A stretch of 35,293 nucleotides of DNA from CAIPVR01 sp049316905. GTDB taxonomy: Bacteria > Actinomycetota > Acidimicrobiia > Acidimicrobiales > Microtrichaceae. Both the position numbers and the translations under genes were made by a program. The notes below the pieces were generated by a model, which searched no databases, was not told the origin of the DNA, and saw only the letters and a list, made by a program, of their open reading frames with translations. The stretch covers positions 1-35,293 of the forward strand of contig JBMOJH010000024.1 in assembly GCA_049316905.1 (NCBI GenBank). The letters run 5' to 3'. Shown here piece by piece: positions 6,570 through 14,382 of the stretch (position 1 is its first letter; every line of letters begins with the position of its first letter).

Positions 6570-8504
6570 TCACGCCCAGCGCAACACCGTGGCGTCGGTC
6601 CCCGCGGGCAGGGCCGGGGCCACATCGGCGTCACCGGCCACCACCAACTGCACCTCGTCCAGCACGTCGCCCACCACGGCGAGGACCTCGGCGGCGAGAG
6701 TCGCGTCCAGGCCGGTGAGCAGGAGCGGCAGGCCGCCGTCGGGGGCCGAGCGACGGACCGAACCGATCCGCTGCACCAGCGCCCACGTGACCGCGGACGG
6801 ATCGGGCGCCGAACCGGCGACCGCCACGGCGACCCGTTCCAGATCGCGTACCGCCGTGCGGCGCCGCTCGAACTCGGCGCGCGCCAGGGCGAGCTCGTCA
6901 CGGAGCCCCGCGAGCTCGGCCTCCTGGACCGCGGCCCGCGCCGCCCGCTCGTCGGTGCGAGCCAGCTCGACCTCGGCCTCTGACAGCTCGGCGCGCAGGC
7001 GGGCCGAGGGCGAGACGGCGAGCCGGGCGCGGAGCCCGCCGAGCTCCCTCGCCACCTCGGCGCGCCGGTCCTCGACGGCCAGGACACGGGCCCGGCGTCG
7101 GGCGACCTCGTCGAGCCAACCTCGTGCCGCGGCTGCGGGGTCGTGGTCACCCGCACCCGGCTGGTCGGGGGAACCGTCCGGGCGGGGACCGTCCGCCGCA
7201 TCGAGGGCGTGGCGCAGCGCCGCGGTGGCCGTGTCCACCGACGCGAGATGTCCGGCCGTGTCGGGTTGCGCCCGCAGCAGGTCGGCCACCTCGTCGAGGG
7301 TCAGGCGACCGAGCTCGTCGGGCGCCACCGCGAGCACCCCGGCCGCCTCGTCGACGAGCGACGCGCGGACCGACGCCGCCCGCTCCTCCTCGCGGTCGGC
7401 GGAGCCGAGCCGCTTCTGCAGCGCGGCGGCCTCCTGCTCCAGCAGTTCCACGCGGGCCCGCAGCACCGCGGGCTCGCCGGCGGCGCGGCCGGGCGCTGCG
7501 GTCCGCAGGACCAGCTCCGTGTACGTGTCCACCCCGAGACGGTCGAGCAGCTCGGCCTCCTCCGAGCGCAGTTCCGACAGCTCGGCCCGGGCCTCCGGTT
7601 CAGGTCCCCTCTCGGCCAACTCGACGATCCGGGCCCGGACCGCGTCGAGCGCGGCCCGGACCGGCGCCTGCTCGGCCACGACCGCGGCCTCGACCTCGGC
7701 CGCGTGCAGTTCGCGCCGGGCGACGGCCGCGAGCTCCGCCGCCCCCGTCGCGAGCTGGGCCAACGCGCGACGGCGGGCCCGGCGCTGCACGGCCGCGGCG
7801 AGCGCGGTCGACAGTCGGTCGGCCAGGCGCACCGCCGACGGGTCCGCCCCGGGCGGGCGGACCCGTTCGGCTTCGAACCGATCCAGCGCGGCGGCGACAG
7901 CGGCGACCCGTTCCTCGGGCGGGACGGTCACACCGTCGTCGACCAGTTCGGCCTGCAGCACCTCCAGCTCCGCGACGCGGGCCGCCACGTCCGCCTCATC
8001 CGCGCGGTCGTCGGTTCCCTGCGCATCGGCGAGCGACCGGCGGGCCGCCTCCACCCGGCGCCTCGCGGCCTCCCGGGCCGCCGGGGCGAAGGCGTCGAGG
8101 GCGGCCCCGCGCCCGGCCACCTCGGCCTCGAGCCGCCCGACGGCGGCCTCGGCCGCTGCGACCTCGTCGGACCGGGTCCGGAGGTCCTCGGCGGTGGCAC
8201 CGGCGCGTCGCGGTGCCGCGAAACCGGACAGGTCGAGGACGGGATCCGCCACCCAGGTGGCGGTACCGGCACCCGCGGCGCCGTGCAGGGCAGCGAGGTG
8301 CTCGGCGTCCGCGGCGAAGCTCACCCCGCCCACCGCCACGCGGGCGCCCGGGTCGACGAGCAGACCGGCCCCGGAGGCCGCCCGCAGCACCGCCGCGACG
8401 CGCTCGATCGTGGACGCGGGCGCGCCCGCGAGCACCGTGAGCCGGGGATGGAACTCGATGTCCCCACCACCCGGCCCCGCACCGTCGAGTCGGAGCAGTC
8501 GCAT
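6570..8504 (-). CDS. SMC/RecN-like coiled-coil pseudo-ATPase
   Basis: A 644-aa protein laid out like an SMC/YhaN-type ATPase. An N-terminal head-like start (MRLLRLDGAG, then IEFHPRLTVLAGAPAS) is followed by about 500 residues of Ala/Arg/Glu-rich heptad coiled coil. The C-terminus (GGLPLLLTGLDATLAAEVL, then VQLVVAGDADVAPAL) looks like a second head half. The expected P-loop GPNGAGKST is replaced by GAPASTIER, with no Lys. The Walker B Asp-Glu is replaced by LLLTGLD. I infer loss of ATP hydrolysis with the architecture kept, perhaps as a scaffold or DNA-binding partner. The ATG at 8504 follows an AGGA Shine-Dalgarno sequence by 8 nt. The gene sits inside the queG/ArsA operon. The name rests on pattern, not on a profile search; the function is unknown. 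Confidence 0.7.
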   Translation of the reverse strand: MRLLRLDGAGPGGGDIEFHPRLTVLAGAPASTIERVAAVLRAASGAGLLVDPGARVAVGGVSFAADAEHLAALHGAAGAGTATWVADPVLDLSGFAAPRRAGATAEDLRTRSDEVAAAEAAVGRLEAEVAGRGAALDAFAPAAREAARRRVEAARRSLADAQGTDDRADEADVAARVAELEVLQAELVDDGVTVPPEERVAAVAAALDRFEAERVRPPGADPSAVRLADRLSTALAAAVQRRARRRALAQLATGAAELAAVARRELHAAEVEAAVVAEQAPVRAALDAVRARIVELAERGPEPEARAELSELRSEEAELLDRLGVDTYTELVLRTAAPGRAAGEPAVLRARVELLEQEAAALQKRLGSADREEERAASVRASLVDEAAGVLAVAPDELGRLTLDEVADLLRAQPDTAGHLASVDTATAALRHALDAADGPRPDGSPDQPGAGDHDPAAAARGWLDEVARRRARVLAVEDRRAEVARELGGLRARLAVSPSARLRAELSEAEVELARTDERAARAAVQEAELAGLRDELALARAEFERRRTAVRDLERVAVAVAGSAPDPSAVTWALVQRIGSVRRSAPDGGLPLLLTGLDATLAAEVLAVVGDVLDEVQLVVAGDADVAPALPAGTDATVLRWA

Positions 8505-8557
8505 GATCGGGTTCCTGTCGGCCGACGGCCCCGTCCCGGTGAGGAATCCGGGAGGGC

Positions 8558-9049
8558 TCAGTCGACCGGGATCCGGCGGACCCGGGCCCGGGGCCGGTCC
8601 CCGGGCGACACCGCCGGCGGCTCGGGAGCCGGCCCGTCCGGCGCGCCCGGCCCGGGGATCGTGGTTCCAGGGGCAGTGGCGTCAGGGATGCCCTCGTCGG
8701 GAGTACCGGGGTCCGGATCCGGTTCGTGGGCCACGGTCGGCCCGGTCGCTGTCGCCCCCGCCACGGTCGGCCCGGAGTCCCACGACGGCGGCTCCGGGGC
8801 GCGGGTGGCCGCGGCCTCCCACGGTCGGGGCCGGTCGGGATCCGCGAGCCGCTCGCCGAGCGGCCGCAACGCGCCGACGGCCTCCGACAGCGCACCGCCG
8901 ACCCCCTCGGCCAGGCTCGCCAGCCGCTCCCGGTCCTCCACCACGCCCTCGACCGCGTCGAGGAACGAGCGGGCGGCGCTCAGCAGCTCGCGGCCCGCCC
9001 GCTGGAGGTGTTCGAGGCCTTCCTCGGTCAGTTCGCGGGGTTCCGGCAC
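8558..9049 (-). CDS. hypothetical helical protein with Pro-rich tail
   Basis: A 163-aa protein not recognised as a named family. Residues 1-75 (VPEPRELTEEGLEHLQRAG, then LLSAARSFLDAVEGVVEDRE) are amphipathic helix. The remainder is Pro/Gly/Asp/Thr-rich and probably disordered, ending in basic RARVRRIPVD. No signal peptide or membrane segment was seen. The GTG at 9049, 7 bp after the stop of the ArsA-like gene, is preferred over 9112 because the longer form would overlap the ArsA crystallin-like domain and starts with Gly/Cys-rich shadow sequence. Coupled translation with the ATPase suggests that they act together. Confidence 0.65.
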   Translation of the reverse strand: MPEPRELTEEGLEHLQRAGRELLSAARSFLDAVEGVVEDRERLASLAEGVGGALSEAVGALRPLGERLADPDRPRPWEAAATRAPEPPSWDSGPTVAGATATGPTVAHEPDPDPGTPDEGIPDATAPGTTIPGPGAPDGPAPEPPAVSPGDRPRARVRRIPVD

Positions 9050-9056
9050 CGGCCCA

Positions 9057-10262
9057 TCATGTCCCGGCCGGGAACCGCACGCGCAAGGTGCCGTCGCCCA
9101 GCCGGGCCGCACCCACCTCCCGCCGACGGAGCGAGTCGGGCAGCACGAGCGTGCGCCGCAGCGGGCCCACGGTGACGATCAGCTCGTCGGCGAGGCGGTC
9201 CACCTCCACGTCACCCCGGTCGACGTTGGGGAGCTCCAGCGACAGCACGAGGTCGTCGCCGTCGGCCTCCAGCCGCAGCGGCCGGCCCGACACCTGGGCG
9301 GCCGCGGGATCACGCCCCTCCCAGAGCGACGCTCCCATCCGGCTGAGAGCGGGGAGGCCCACCACCTCATCGGGCGCGAGCTCGGCGCGCAGCACCGGCA
9401 GGCCCGCGAACGCCTCCTCGACCGCGGCGAGATGGCCGGTCTGGCTACGCCGCCACCGGTCGAACCACGGGTCCGACACCGCGTCGGGCAGCACCCGGTT
9501 CACCACCACCGCGTCGACCTGGTAACCGAACAACGACAGGTAGGTATGGGTGCGCCGCGACTCGGCCACGACCATCCGTTCGGGCGTGACCACGAGCCGC
9601 ACCGAGGTACGGAGCGGGTCCGCGAGCACTCGGTGCACCGCGTCGAGGCGGTCGTAGAACCGACGGCCCGCGCTGAACACGGCGTCGCCCGCCACGGGCA
9701 GGTCGGTGAAGCGGCCGAGCACCGGCCCGACCATCCGGTTGAGCCGGCGGGAGGCGGGGAACACCCGCTCCATGTACCAGGAGAGCACGTCGGGCAGTGA
9801 CAGGAGCCGGATCGTCTCCGCGGTGGGCGCGCAGTCCACCAGCACCACGTCGTAGCGCCCGCAGGCGCAGAGGTCCTCGAGCTCGGCGAGGGCGATCACC
9901 TCGTCGAGACCGGGCACCACCGCGAGCTCCTCGGCCTCCACCGAGCCCACCCCGGCCCAGTCGAGGACCTCGAGCAGCCAGTCGCGCACCTCGCCCCACG
10001 TCTCCTCGAGGCGGCGGCGGGCGTCGAGCTGCTGGGCCTCGCACCCGGGTGCCACCTCCACCGGATCGGAGCCCAGCGGCCGTTCGAACGCGTCCGCGAG
10101 CGAGTGCGCCGGGTCGGCCGACGTGACCACCACGCGCCGGCCCCGGGCGGCGAGCTCCAGGGCCGTGGCCGCGGCGGTGGTGGTCTTGCCCACTCCCCCC
10201 TTGCCGGTGAAGACGAGCACGCGGACCGGCTCGCCCGCGGGTCCGACGCCGGGCGACGTCAC
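9057..10262 (-). CDS. ArsA/Get3-like ATPase with C-terminal crystallin-like domain
   Basis: A 401-aa ATPase of the ArsA/Get3 (deviant Walker A) family. FTGKGGVGKTTTAAATALE is near the N-terminus, SADPAHSLADAFERPLG is switch I, and VVLVDCAPTAETIRLLSLP is the Walker B/switch II region. The last 90 residues (LRLEADGDDLVLSLELPNV through TLRVRFPAG) look like the HSP20-like domain that caps many actinobacterial ArsA homologues. No arsenite-binding Cys cluster and no arsB neighbour were seen. A role in client-protein or membrane-protein handling is therefore more likely than arsenic export, but this is inference. The GTG at 10262 directly abuts the TAG of the upstream membrane protein gene, with GAGG 5 nt before it. 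It is part of the queG operon. Confidence 0.85.
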   Translation of the reverse strand: MTSPGVGPAGEPVRVLVFTGKGGVGKTTTAAATALELAARGRRVVVTSADPAHSLADAFERPLGSDPVEVAPGCEAQQLDARRRLEETWGEVRDWLLEVLDWAGVGSVEAEELAVVPGLDEVIALAELEDLCACGRYDVVLVDCAPTAETIRLLSLPDVLSWYMERVFPASRRLNRMVGPVLGRFTDLPVAGDAVFSAGRRFYDRLDAVHRVLADPLRTSVRLVVTPERMVVAESRRTHTYLSLFGYQVDAVVVNRVLPDAVSDPWFDRWRRSQTGHLAAVEEAFAGLPVLRAELAPDEVVGLPALSRMGASLWEGRDPAAAQVSGRPLRLEADGDDLVLSLELPNVDRGDVEVDRLADELIVTVGPLRRTLVLPDSLRRREVGAARLGDGTLRVRFPAGT

Positions 10263-10805
10263 CTAGGCCTCACGGGGCGGGAAACGGCCGTGCAGGACGC
10301 CCCACAGGCCGCACAGCGCGAGCGGCAGCATCGGGGCGAGGGTGCCGAAGGCGAGCGGCGTGAACGGACGGACCGCCGCACCCGCGATCGACACGGCGAC
10401 CTGGGCCAGGAGCGAGCCGAGCAGGTTCCACTGCACCGCCCGTGGCGCGGAACCCGCGAGGAAGAACAGCCCGCCGATGCCCATGGAGGACTCCCGGCTC
10501 CGACCCGCCGCGAGCACCACGACCAGGGCGAACAGCGCGGAGCCCACGAAGAACCAGGCCACGGCGACCACGAAGAACGCGCCGATGGCGTCGTCGGGGT
10601 CGACGGCGGCCAGCGCGGTGACCACGGCCAGGATCACCGTGGAGAGCCACGACACGACCACGATCCACCGGCCGGGGACGTGGTTGCCGTAGAGCTCCCG
10701 GAACGCGGCCTCGCGCTCGGCGCGTTCGGTGACCCGGCGGGCCTCCACCTCGGCCCGGGCCTCGGCGGCGGTGGGCTGTCGGTCAGGCGGGGCCACGGGG
10801 TGCAT
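10263..10805 (-). CDS. membrane protein, about four TM segments
   Basis: A 180-aa protein of no recognised family. A soluble, charged, helical N-terminus (EARAEVEARRVTERAEREA, about 45 residues) is followed by about four hydrophobic stretches: WIVVVSWLSTVILAVVTAL, the AFFVVAVAWFFVGSALFAL region, LLGSLLAQVAVSIAGAAV and LAPMLPLALCGLWGVL. The ATG at 10805 lies 23 bp inside the end of queG, and the stop abuts the ArsA-like start. Expression is therefore tightly coupled to the ATPase, and it could be that ATPase's membrane partner; this is speculative. Confidence 0.75.
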   Translation of the reverse strand: MHPVAPPDRQPTAAEARAEVEARRVTERAEREAAFRELYGNHVPGRWIVVVSWLSTVILAVVTALAAVDPDDAIGAFFVVAVAWFFVGSALFALVVVLAAGRSRESSMGIGGLFFLAGSAPRAVQWNLLGSLLAQVAVSIAGAAVRPFTPLAFGTLAPMLPLALCGLWGVLHGRFPPREA

Positions 10806-11883
10806 CTTGGTGCGGCACGTCGCGGTGGTGCCACAGCACGGGGCGGCCCAGACGGGTGGCCGCCCAGGCCGCGTGCTCGGCGAGCAGCGGGTCGTCGCCC
10901 TCCTGGTGGGCACGCAGAACGGCGTCCCAACGACCGTCGGCCGCGTCGGCCGGCGACGTGTTCCCGAGCACCACCAGGGCGTTGCGACGCAGCACCGCCG
11001 GGTCCCGGGCCGGGATGTACCAGCGGCCCACCCGGTCGAGCAGCTCGTGGTCGGGCGCGGTGAGCAACCAGCGGAGCTCCACCGCCGGCCCCGGGTCGGA
11101 CATGGCGACCGGCACGGCCGTCGCCTCGGCCCGACGGTTGGGCGGGCACACCTCCTGGCAGTCGTCGCAGCCGTAGATGCGGTCGCCGAGCTCGGCGCGG
11201 AACTCCGGCGGAAACGGACCGGGCGCCTGGACCAGCCACGCCAGGCAGCGGCGGGCGTCCACCACGCCCGGCGCCACGATGGCATCGGTGGGGCAGCCGT
11301 CGAGACAGCGGCGACAGGTGCCGCAGCCGTCGGCCACCGGCGCGGCGGCCGGCTCGAGGTGGGCGTCGGTGAGGACCGAACCGAGCACGAACCAGCTGCC
11401 GCGACCGGGGAGGAGCAGGTTGGCGTTCTTGCCGAACCAGCCGAGCCCCGCCCGGTGCGCGGCGGCCCGGTCCACGAGGGCGTTGTCGTCGGCGAGCACC
11501 AGGGCCCTCCGGTCGTGGGCGCGCAGCAGGTCCGCGACCGTGCCGAGCGCCTCGCGGAGCCGGCCGTAGTGGTCGGTGGCGGCGTAGCGGGCGACGCGGG
11601 CCACCGCACCGGCGCCGACGGGTTCCTCCGGCGGCGGCGTCGCCCACGCGCCCACCACCAGCGAGCGGGCGCCGGCCATGGACCGCGAGGGATCGGTGGA
11701 CCGGGCGGGGTTCCGGTACGTGAAGGCCATCCCTCCGTGCAGCCCGGCGGCGCGGCGTTCCTCCAGGACGACCCGTGTGGTCTCGAACGGGGCCGCGTCG
11801 GCCACGCCCACCGCTGCGAGACCGGCCGCGGTGCCCGCCTCGAGCACTGCAGCGGTGAGCGGGCGGTCAGGCCCGGCGGACAT
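10783..11883 (-). CDS. queG: epoxyqueuosine reductase
   Basis: Reduces epoxyqueuosine to queuosine in the wobble position of tRNAs with GUN anticodons, using cobalamin and two [4Fe-4S] clusters in the cytosol. The protein has 366 aa, close to the family length. Cluster motifs CGTCRRCLDGCPTDAI and IYGCDDCQEVCPPNRR are intact. GLGWFGKNANLLLPGRGSW is the typical cobalamin-domain stretch, and the C-terminus resembles a HEAT-like repeat (DPAVLRRNALVVLGN). The ATG at 11883 lies 17 bp inside the end of the Cys-rich gene, so it is the second gene of the operon. Finding it cotranscribed with an ArsA-like ATPase and a ROK kinase has no obvious pathway logic. Confidence 0.93.
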   Translation of the reverse strand: MSAGPDRPLTAAVLEAGTAAGLAAVGVADAAPFETTRVVLEERRAAGLHGGMAFTYRNPARSTDPSRSMAGARSLVVGAWATPPPEEPVGAGAVARVARYAATDHYGRLREALGTVADLLRAHDRRALVLADDNALVDRAAAHRAGLGWFGKNANLLLPGRGSWFVLGSVLTDAHLEPAAAPVADGCGTCRRCLDGCPTDAIVAPGVVDARRCLAWLVQAPGPFPPEFRAELGDRIYGCDDCQEVCPPNRRAEATAVPVAMSDPGPAVELRWLLTAPDHELLDRVGRWYIPARDPAVLRRNALVVLGNTSPADAADGRWDAVLRAHQEGDDPLLAEHAAWAATRLGRPVLWHHRDVPHQDAPRGPA

Positions 11884-12154
11884 GGCGGACCCGGGGTGCG
11901 AGCCCGGCCCCCTGCAGCAGCCGCACGGCGCGGACCTCCTCGAGCGGGATGACCACCGCGCCGTCGGACTCCCGCTCGCAGAGGAACGTGACCAGACAGT
12001 CCTCGCAATGATCGGTGTGGCGGTGGGCGCACTCCGCGCAGTCGATGCGGAGCACCGACGGGCCCCCCGCATCGGCCGGGGCGGCGCCGGGGGCAACGAC
12101 CGGGCCGGGGCTCGGGGCGCCGGCGGACGATGAGGGCAGGGCGTGGGGCTCCAT
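11867..12154 (-). CDS. small Cys/His-rich, probably zinc-binding protein
   Basis: A 95-aa protein heading the queG operon. A flexible Ala/Pro/Gly-rich N-terminus of about 33 residues is followed by IDCAECAHRHTDHCEDCLVTF. Its CxxC, His residues and second CxxC could bind zinc or another metal. The rest (GAVVIPLEEVRAVRLLQGAG) resembles a short beta-alpha region. The family is not recognised. The ATG at 12154 is 7 nt after the -10 box TAGGGT, consistent with leaderless translation. The stop region overlaps queG by 17 bp. Confidence 0.75.
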   Translation of the reverse strand: MEPHALPSSSAGAPSPGPVVAPGAAPADAGGPSVLRIDCAECAHRHTDHCEDCLVTFLCERESDGAVVIPLEEVRAVRLLQGAGLAPRVRHVRRA

Positions 12155-12161
12155 GGCGCGC

Positions 12162-12167
12162 ACCCTA
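12162..12167 (-). promoter_or_regulatory. Leaderless -10 box of the queG operon overlapping the DUF952 stop
   Basis: TAGGGT on the minus strand (12167-12162) ends 7 nt before the ATG at 12154. Its first three bases are the TAG stop codon of the DUF952 gene. This probably makes 12154-5567 a separate seven-gene operon rather than a continuation of the upstream one. Confidence 0.65.
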
Positions 12168-12563
12168 CGGAGCGGGTGTGACATCGGGCGGCAGGTGACG
12201 GCCGTCGGCACCGAGCTCCAGCGGTCGCGCCGCGAGCACCGCGGCCGGCGGGATCGCGGCGGGTCGCCCGTCGACCGGGTAGAGGTGCGGGAAGCGCAGG
12301 TCGCCCTCCGGCGGATCGCCGAGCTCCCACCGCAGCTCGCCGTCGAGGCGTGCCGGATCGAGGACGACCACGAGCAGGTCCTCGCGACCGGCGAACAGCC
12401 GCCCCGCGGGCACCAGCACCTGTTCGGGCGACGACAGATGGAGGAAGTCCGAGGGCCCGGTCCCCGGGGGTCGGTACTCACGGTGGCCGCCCCCGCCCGC
12501 GGCCCAGTCCGCCGCCGGCACCAGATGGACCAGCACGCCGGTCGGCTCCTCCGCCGCGGTCAC
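12165..12563 (-). CDS. DUF952 family protein
   Basis: A 132-aa protein matching the DUF952 pattern: LVHLVPAADW, FLHLSSPEQVLVPAGRLFAG, LLVVVLDPARLDGELRWELG and DLRFPHLYPVDGRPA. The biochemical role of the family is unknown to me; the conserved His residues and compact fold recall ADP-ribosyl-binding or -transferring proteins, but that is conjecture. I place the start at GTG 12563, whose GTGA overlaps the stop of the NYN gene by 4 bp, a pattern repeated in this window. An in-frame GTG at 12572 is the alternative. Confidence 0.85.
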   Translation of the reverse strand: MTAAEEPTGVLVHLVPAADWAAGGGGHREYRPPGTGPSDFLHLSSPEQVLVPAGRLFAGREDLLVVVLDPARLDGELRWELGDPPEGDLRFPHLYPVDGRPAAIPPAAVLAARPLELGADGRHLPPDVTPAP

Positions 12564-14041
12564 CGCCGCCACCAGTCGAGCAACGACCCCGACGACGTGG
12601 TGTCGGCGCCACGGCGGGCCGCGCCGTCGCGCACCGCACGGTCGGAGCTCACCACGAGCACGGGTCGGTCCACCGGCAGCCGGCCCACCAGGTCGAGCAC
12701 CACGTCGTCGGCCTCCACGCCCGCCGCGCTGAAGTGCACCCGGACCGGGATCGGTGCGAAGACCGACGGGCGGCGGCCGTCCGCGTCGCCGTCGAACACC
12801 GCGTGCACCTCGGCCCCGGTGCGGGCCACCACCTCCGACAGCAACCGCAGCAGCTGCTCGCGCTGGCCTCCGTGATCGAGCGCCGGCCAGCCCGCCATCG
12901 AGACGTTGTAGCCGTCGACCACGGCCACCATGCGCGGCACCCGGAGGAGCTGGTCGACCGCCTCCGCTGTCTCGGCGAGCACCCCACGCCGGAGGCCCAC
13001 CGGTGAGCGCCGCGGCCGCGCCGCCCGGGGACCCCTGCCGTGCCGTCCGGCCGTGGCGGACCCCGCTACCTCCCCGGGCGCGGCCACCGAGACAGGACCG
13101 GGGTCGTCGGCCCCCACATCGACGACTCCCACATCGACGACTCCCACATCGACGACCCCCACATCGACGACCCCCACATCAGCGCCCAGCCCGTCGGCCG
13201 CCTCGAGCACGAGCGCCCGCAGCTCGGCCGCCACCCGGGCGGCACGCCCCAGCAGCTCGGAGGCCGCACCCAGGTCGGGAGGGACCGTGCCGGGACCGGC
13301 CTCGACCGCGTCCGGGACCGGTTCCGGTCCACGCCCGGGCTTCTCGCCGGACCCCCCGGGGCCCGCCTCGGGACCGGCCAGGGACCGTGCCGCCGCCTCG
13401 CGGAGGCCCCGCACCTCCTGCAGCCGCTCCTCCGCGAGCGAACGGGCCGCGGCCAGGTCCTGCACGGCCCGGGCCCGACGGCCCTCCGTGGCCTCCAGCT
13501 CGTCCCGCACGGCACCGAGATCGTGCTCGACCCGCCCGGCGCGCTCCTCGGCGGCCCGCCGAGCGGCCCGCTCCTCCTCCAGGCGGGCGCGCAGGTCGTC
13601 CGCCTCGGCGCGCGCCCGCGCCAGACCCGCCTCCAGTTGCGCCACCCGACGGCCCGCGGCCCGCTCCTCGGCCTCCTCCTGCCGGGCCCGGGCGGCCGAC
13701 GCCGAGCGTCCGGCCGCGGCCGCCAGGTCCTCCTCCCATCCCGAGGGCCGGAGCAGGAACGCCCGCACCGTCGCGAGCGCCGCGTCGTCATCGTCGGCGG
13801 CACCGGACTCCTGCCAGACCTCCGCCACCCGCGCCCGGAACGCCTCGTCGTCGTCGAGCACGTCGAGCGCGGCGGCCACCGCCCTCGCGGGGAGCGGGTG
13901 GCGGAACGACAGGAAGGGGCGCAGACGGGCCGGGGGCGGGGGTGCCTCGGCCGAAGCGGCGTCGCGGCGGGCCACCGCGAGCGCCAGCTGCGCCGCCGGC
14001 GCCAGCAGGTCGACCGGACGGCCCGCCCCGGTGGCGGTCAC
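12560..14041 (-). CDS. NYN (YacP/Rae1-like) nuclease-domain protein with coiled-coil N-terminus
   Basis: A 493-aa protein with a C-terminal NYN/PIN-like domain of about 125 residues. Acidic catalytic positions are visible in VVDGYNVSMAGWP, HAVFDGDADGRR, GVEADDVVLDLV and VLVVSSDRAVRDGA. This resembles the YacP/Rae1 family of ribosome-associated endoribonucleases. The N-terminal 200 residues are helical (LSFRHPLPARAVAAALDVL, then an Arg/Glu-rich coiled coil). They are joined by a Gly/Pro linker and a GVVDV pentapeptide repeat that comes from a 15-bp minisatellite. The GTG at 14041 forms a 4-bp GTGA overlap with the preceding zinc-ribbon gene. RNase activity is inferred from the family. Confidence 0.85.
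   Translation of the reverse strand: MTATGAGRPVDLLAPAAQLALAVARRDAASAEAPPPPARLRPFLSFRHPLPARAVAAALDVLDDDEAFRARVAEVWQESGAADDDDAALATVRAFLLRPSGWEEDLAAAAGRSASAARARQEEAEERAAGRRVAQLEAGLARARAEADDLRARLEEERAARRAAEERAGRVEHDLGAVRDELEATEGRRARAVQDLAAARSLAEERLQEVRGLREAAARSLAGPEAGPGGSGEKPGRGPEPVPDAVEAGPGTVPPDLGAASELLGRAARVAAELRALVLEAADGLGADVGVVDVGVVDVGVVDVGVVDVGADDPGPVSVAAPGEVAGSATAGRHGRGPRAARPRRSPVGLRRGVLAETAEAVDQLLRVPRMVAVVDGYNVSMAGWPALDHGGQREQLLRLLSEVVARTGAEVHAVFDGDADGRRPSVFAPIPVRVHFSAAGVEADDVVLDLVGRLPVDRPVLVVSSDRAVRDGAARRGADTTSSGSLLDWWRR
13115..13180. repeat. 15-bp in-frame minisatellite in the NYN gene
   Basis: Four copies of CACATCGACGAC followed by TCC or CCC (15 bp) plus six bases of a fifth lie at 13115-13180. 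They encode repeated Gly-Val-Val-Asp-Val on the minus strand, in the linker between coiled coil and nuclease domain. The frame is preserved, so copy number could vary harmlessly. Confidence 0.9.
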
Positions 14042-14310
14042 TCGTCCGGGGCGGCATCGCCCGCGGCGGGCACCTCGTCGGGGAGCTCGTCGGCCGGGAT
14101 CTCGACCACGTGCGCGCCGCTCGAGCACCAGCGGCACGCCACGTCCTCGACGACCTCGGACAGCACCTCGGCATCCTCCACCGACAGGTCGCCACCGACG
14201 CTGTAGTGGTGGAACGCCCGGGTGCGCCGGGTGGTGGTCACGTCGAATCGGGTGAGGTTGCCGCACGCGGTGCAGCGGTAGCGCGTGGGAGGTGGCACCG
14301 GGTCCGTCAC
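14038..14310 (-). CDS. small zinc-ribbon protein
   Basis: A 90-aa protein with two CxxC pairs, CTAC near residue 13 and CRWC near residue 64, which would form one treble-clef or zinc-ribbon site around TTTRRTRAFHHYSVGG. The C-terminus is acidic. The family is not recognised. The GTG at 14310 is 7 nt after a TAGGAT -10 box, so this is the leaderless head of the zinc ribbon/NYN/DUF952 operon. It is divergent from the DEDDh-GIY-YIG repair gene. Its link to a nuclease gene suggests an RNA- or DNA-related role, as inference only. Confidence 0.75.
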   Translation of the reverse strand: MTDPVPPPTRYRCTACGNLTRFDVTTTRRTRAFHHYSVGGDLSVEDAEVLSEVVEDVACRWCSSGAHVVEIPADELPDEVPAAGDAAPDE

Positions 14311-14317
14311 GGGCGGG

Positions 14318-14323
14318 ATCCTA
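14318..14323 (-). promoter_or_regulatory. Leaderless -10 box of the zinc ribbon/NYN operon
   Basis: TAGGAT on the minus strand ends 7 nt before the GTG at 14310. No good -35 element was found. Confidence 0.65.
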
Positions 14324-14347
14324 CCGCCGCCCGGCGGACGGGGATGC

Positions 14348-14376
14348 TTGACCACCGAACACCTGTTCGCCAGACT
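14348..14376 (+). promoter_or_regulatory. Promoter with LexA-like SOS box in the spacer
   Basis: TTGACC (14348-14353) and CAGACT (14371-14376) are separated by exactly 17 bp and would start transcription at about the GTG of the repair gene at 14383. Within the spacer lies CGAACACCTGTTCG (14356-14369). It has perfect CGAAC/GTTCG arms around 4 nt, the layout of the Gram-positive and actinobacterial LexA box. Binding there would occlude the promoter, so the downstream gene is a candidate SOS gene. Confidence 0.7.
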
Positions 14377-14382
14377 CGCCCC

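Noticed and set aside
9058..9060. ATGA overlap start for the gene after the ArsA-like ATPase
   Set aside because: The ATG frame hits a stop after about ten codons; the GTG at 9049 opens the real frame.
6589..9525. 978-aa Ser/Arg-rich plus-strand frame
   Set aside because: Low-complexity composition from GC-rich antisense coding; the minus strand encodes the pseudo-ATPase and ArsA-like genes.
9057..10262. Arsenite efflux ATPase (arsA)
   Set aside because: There is no Cys metal site and no arsB/arsD/arsR neighbour, and the HSP20-like tail points to the non-arsenic Get3-like branch.
13111..13180. Repeat array as a CRISPR
   Set aside because: The 15-bp units are contiguous, without spacers, and encode an in-frame pentapeptide repeat.
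12754..14382. 543-residue upstream extension of the repair-protein frame
   Set aside because: It is antisense to the NYN gene, Pro/Arg-rich and without motifs; the promoter and GTG at 14383 mark the true start.
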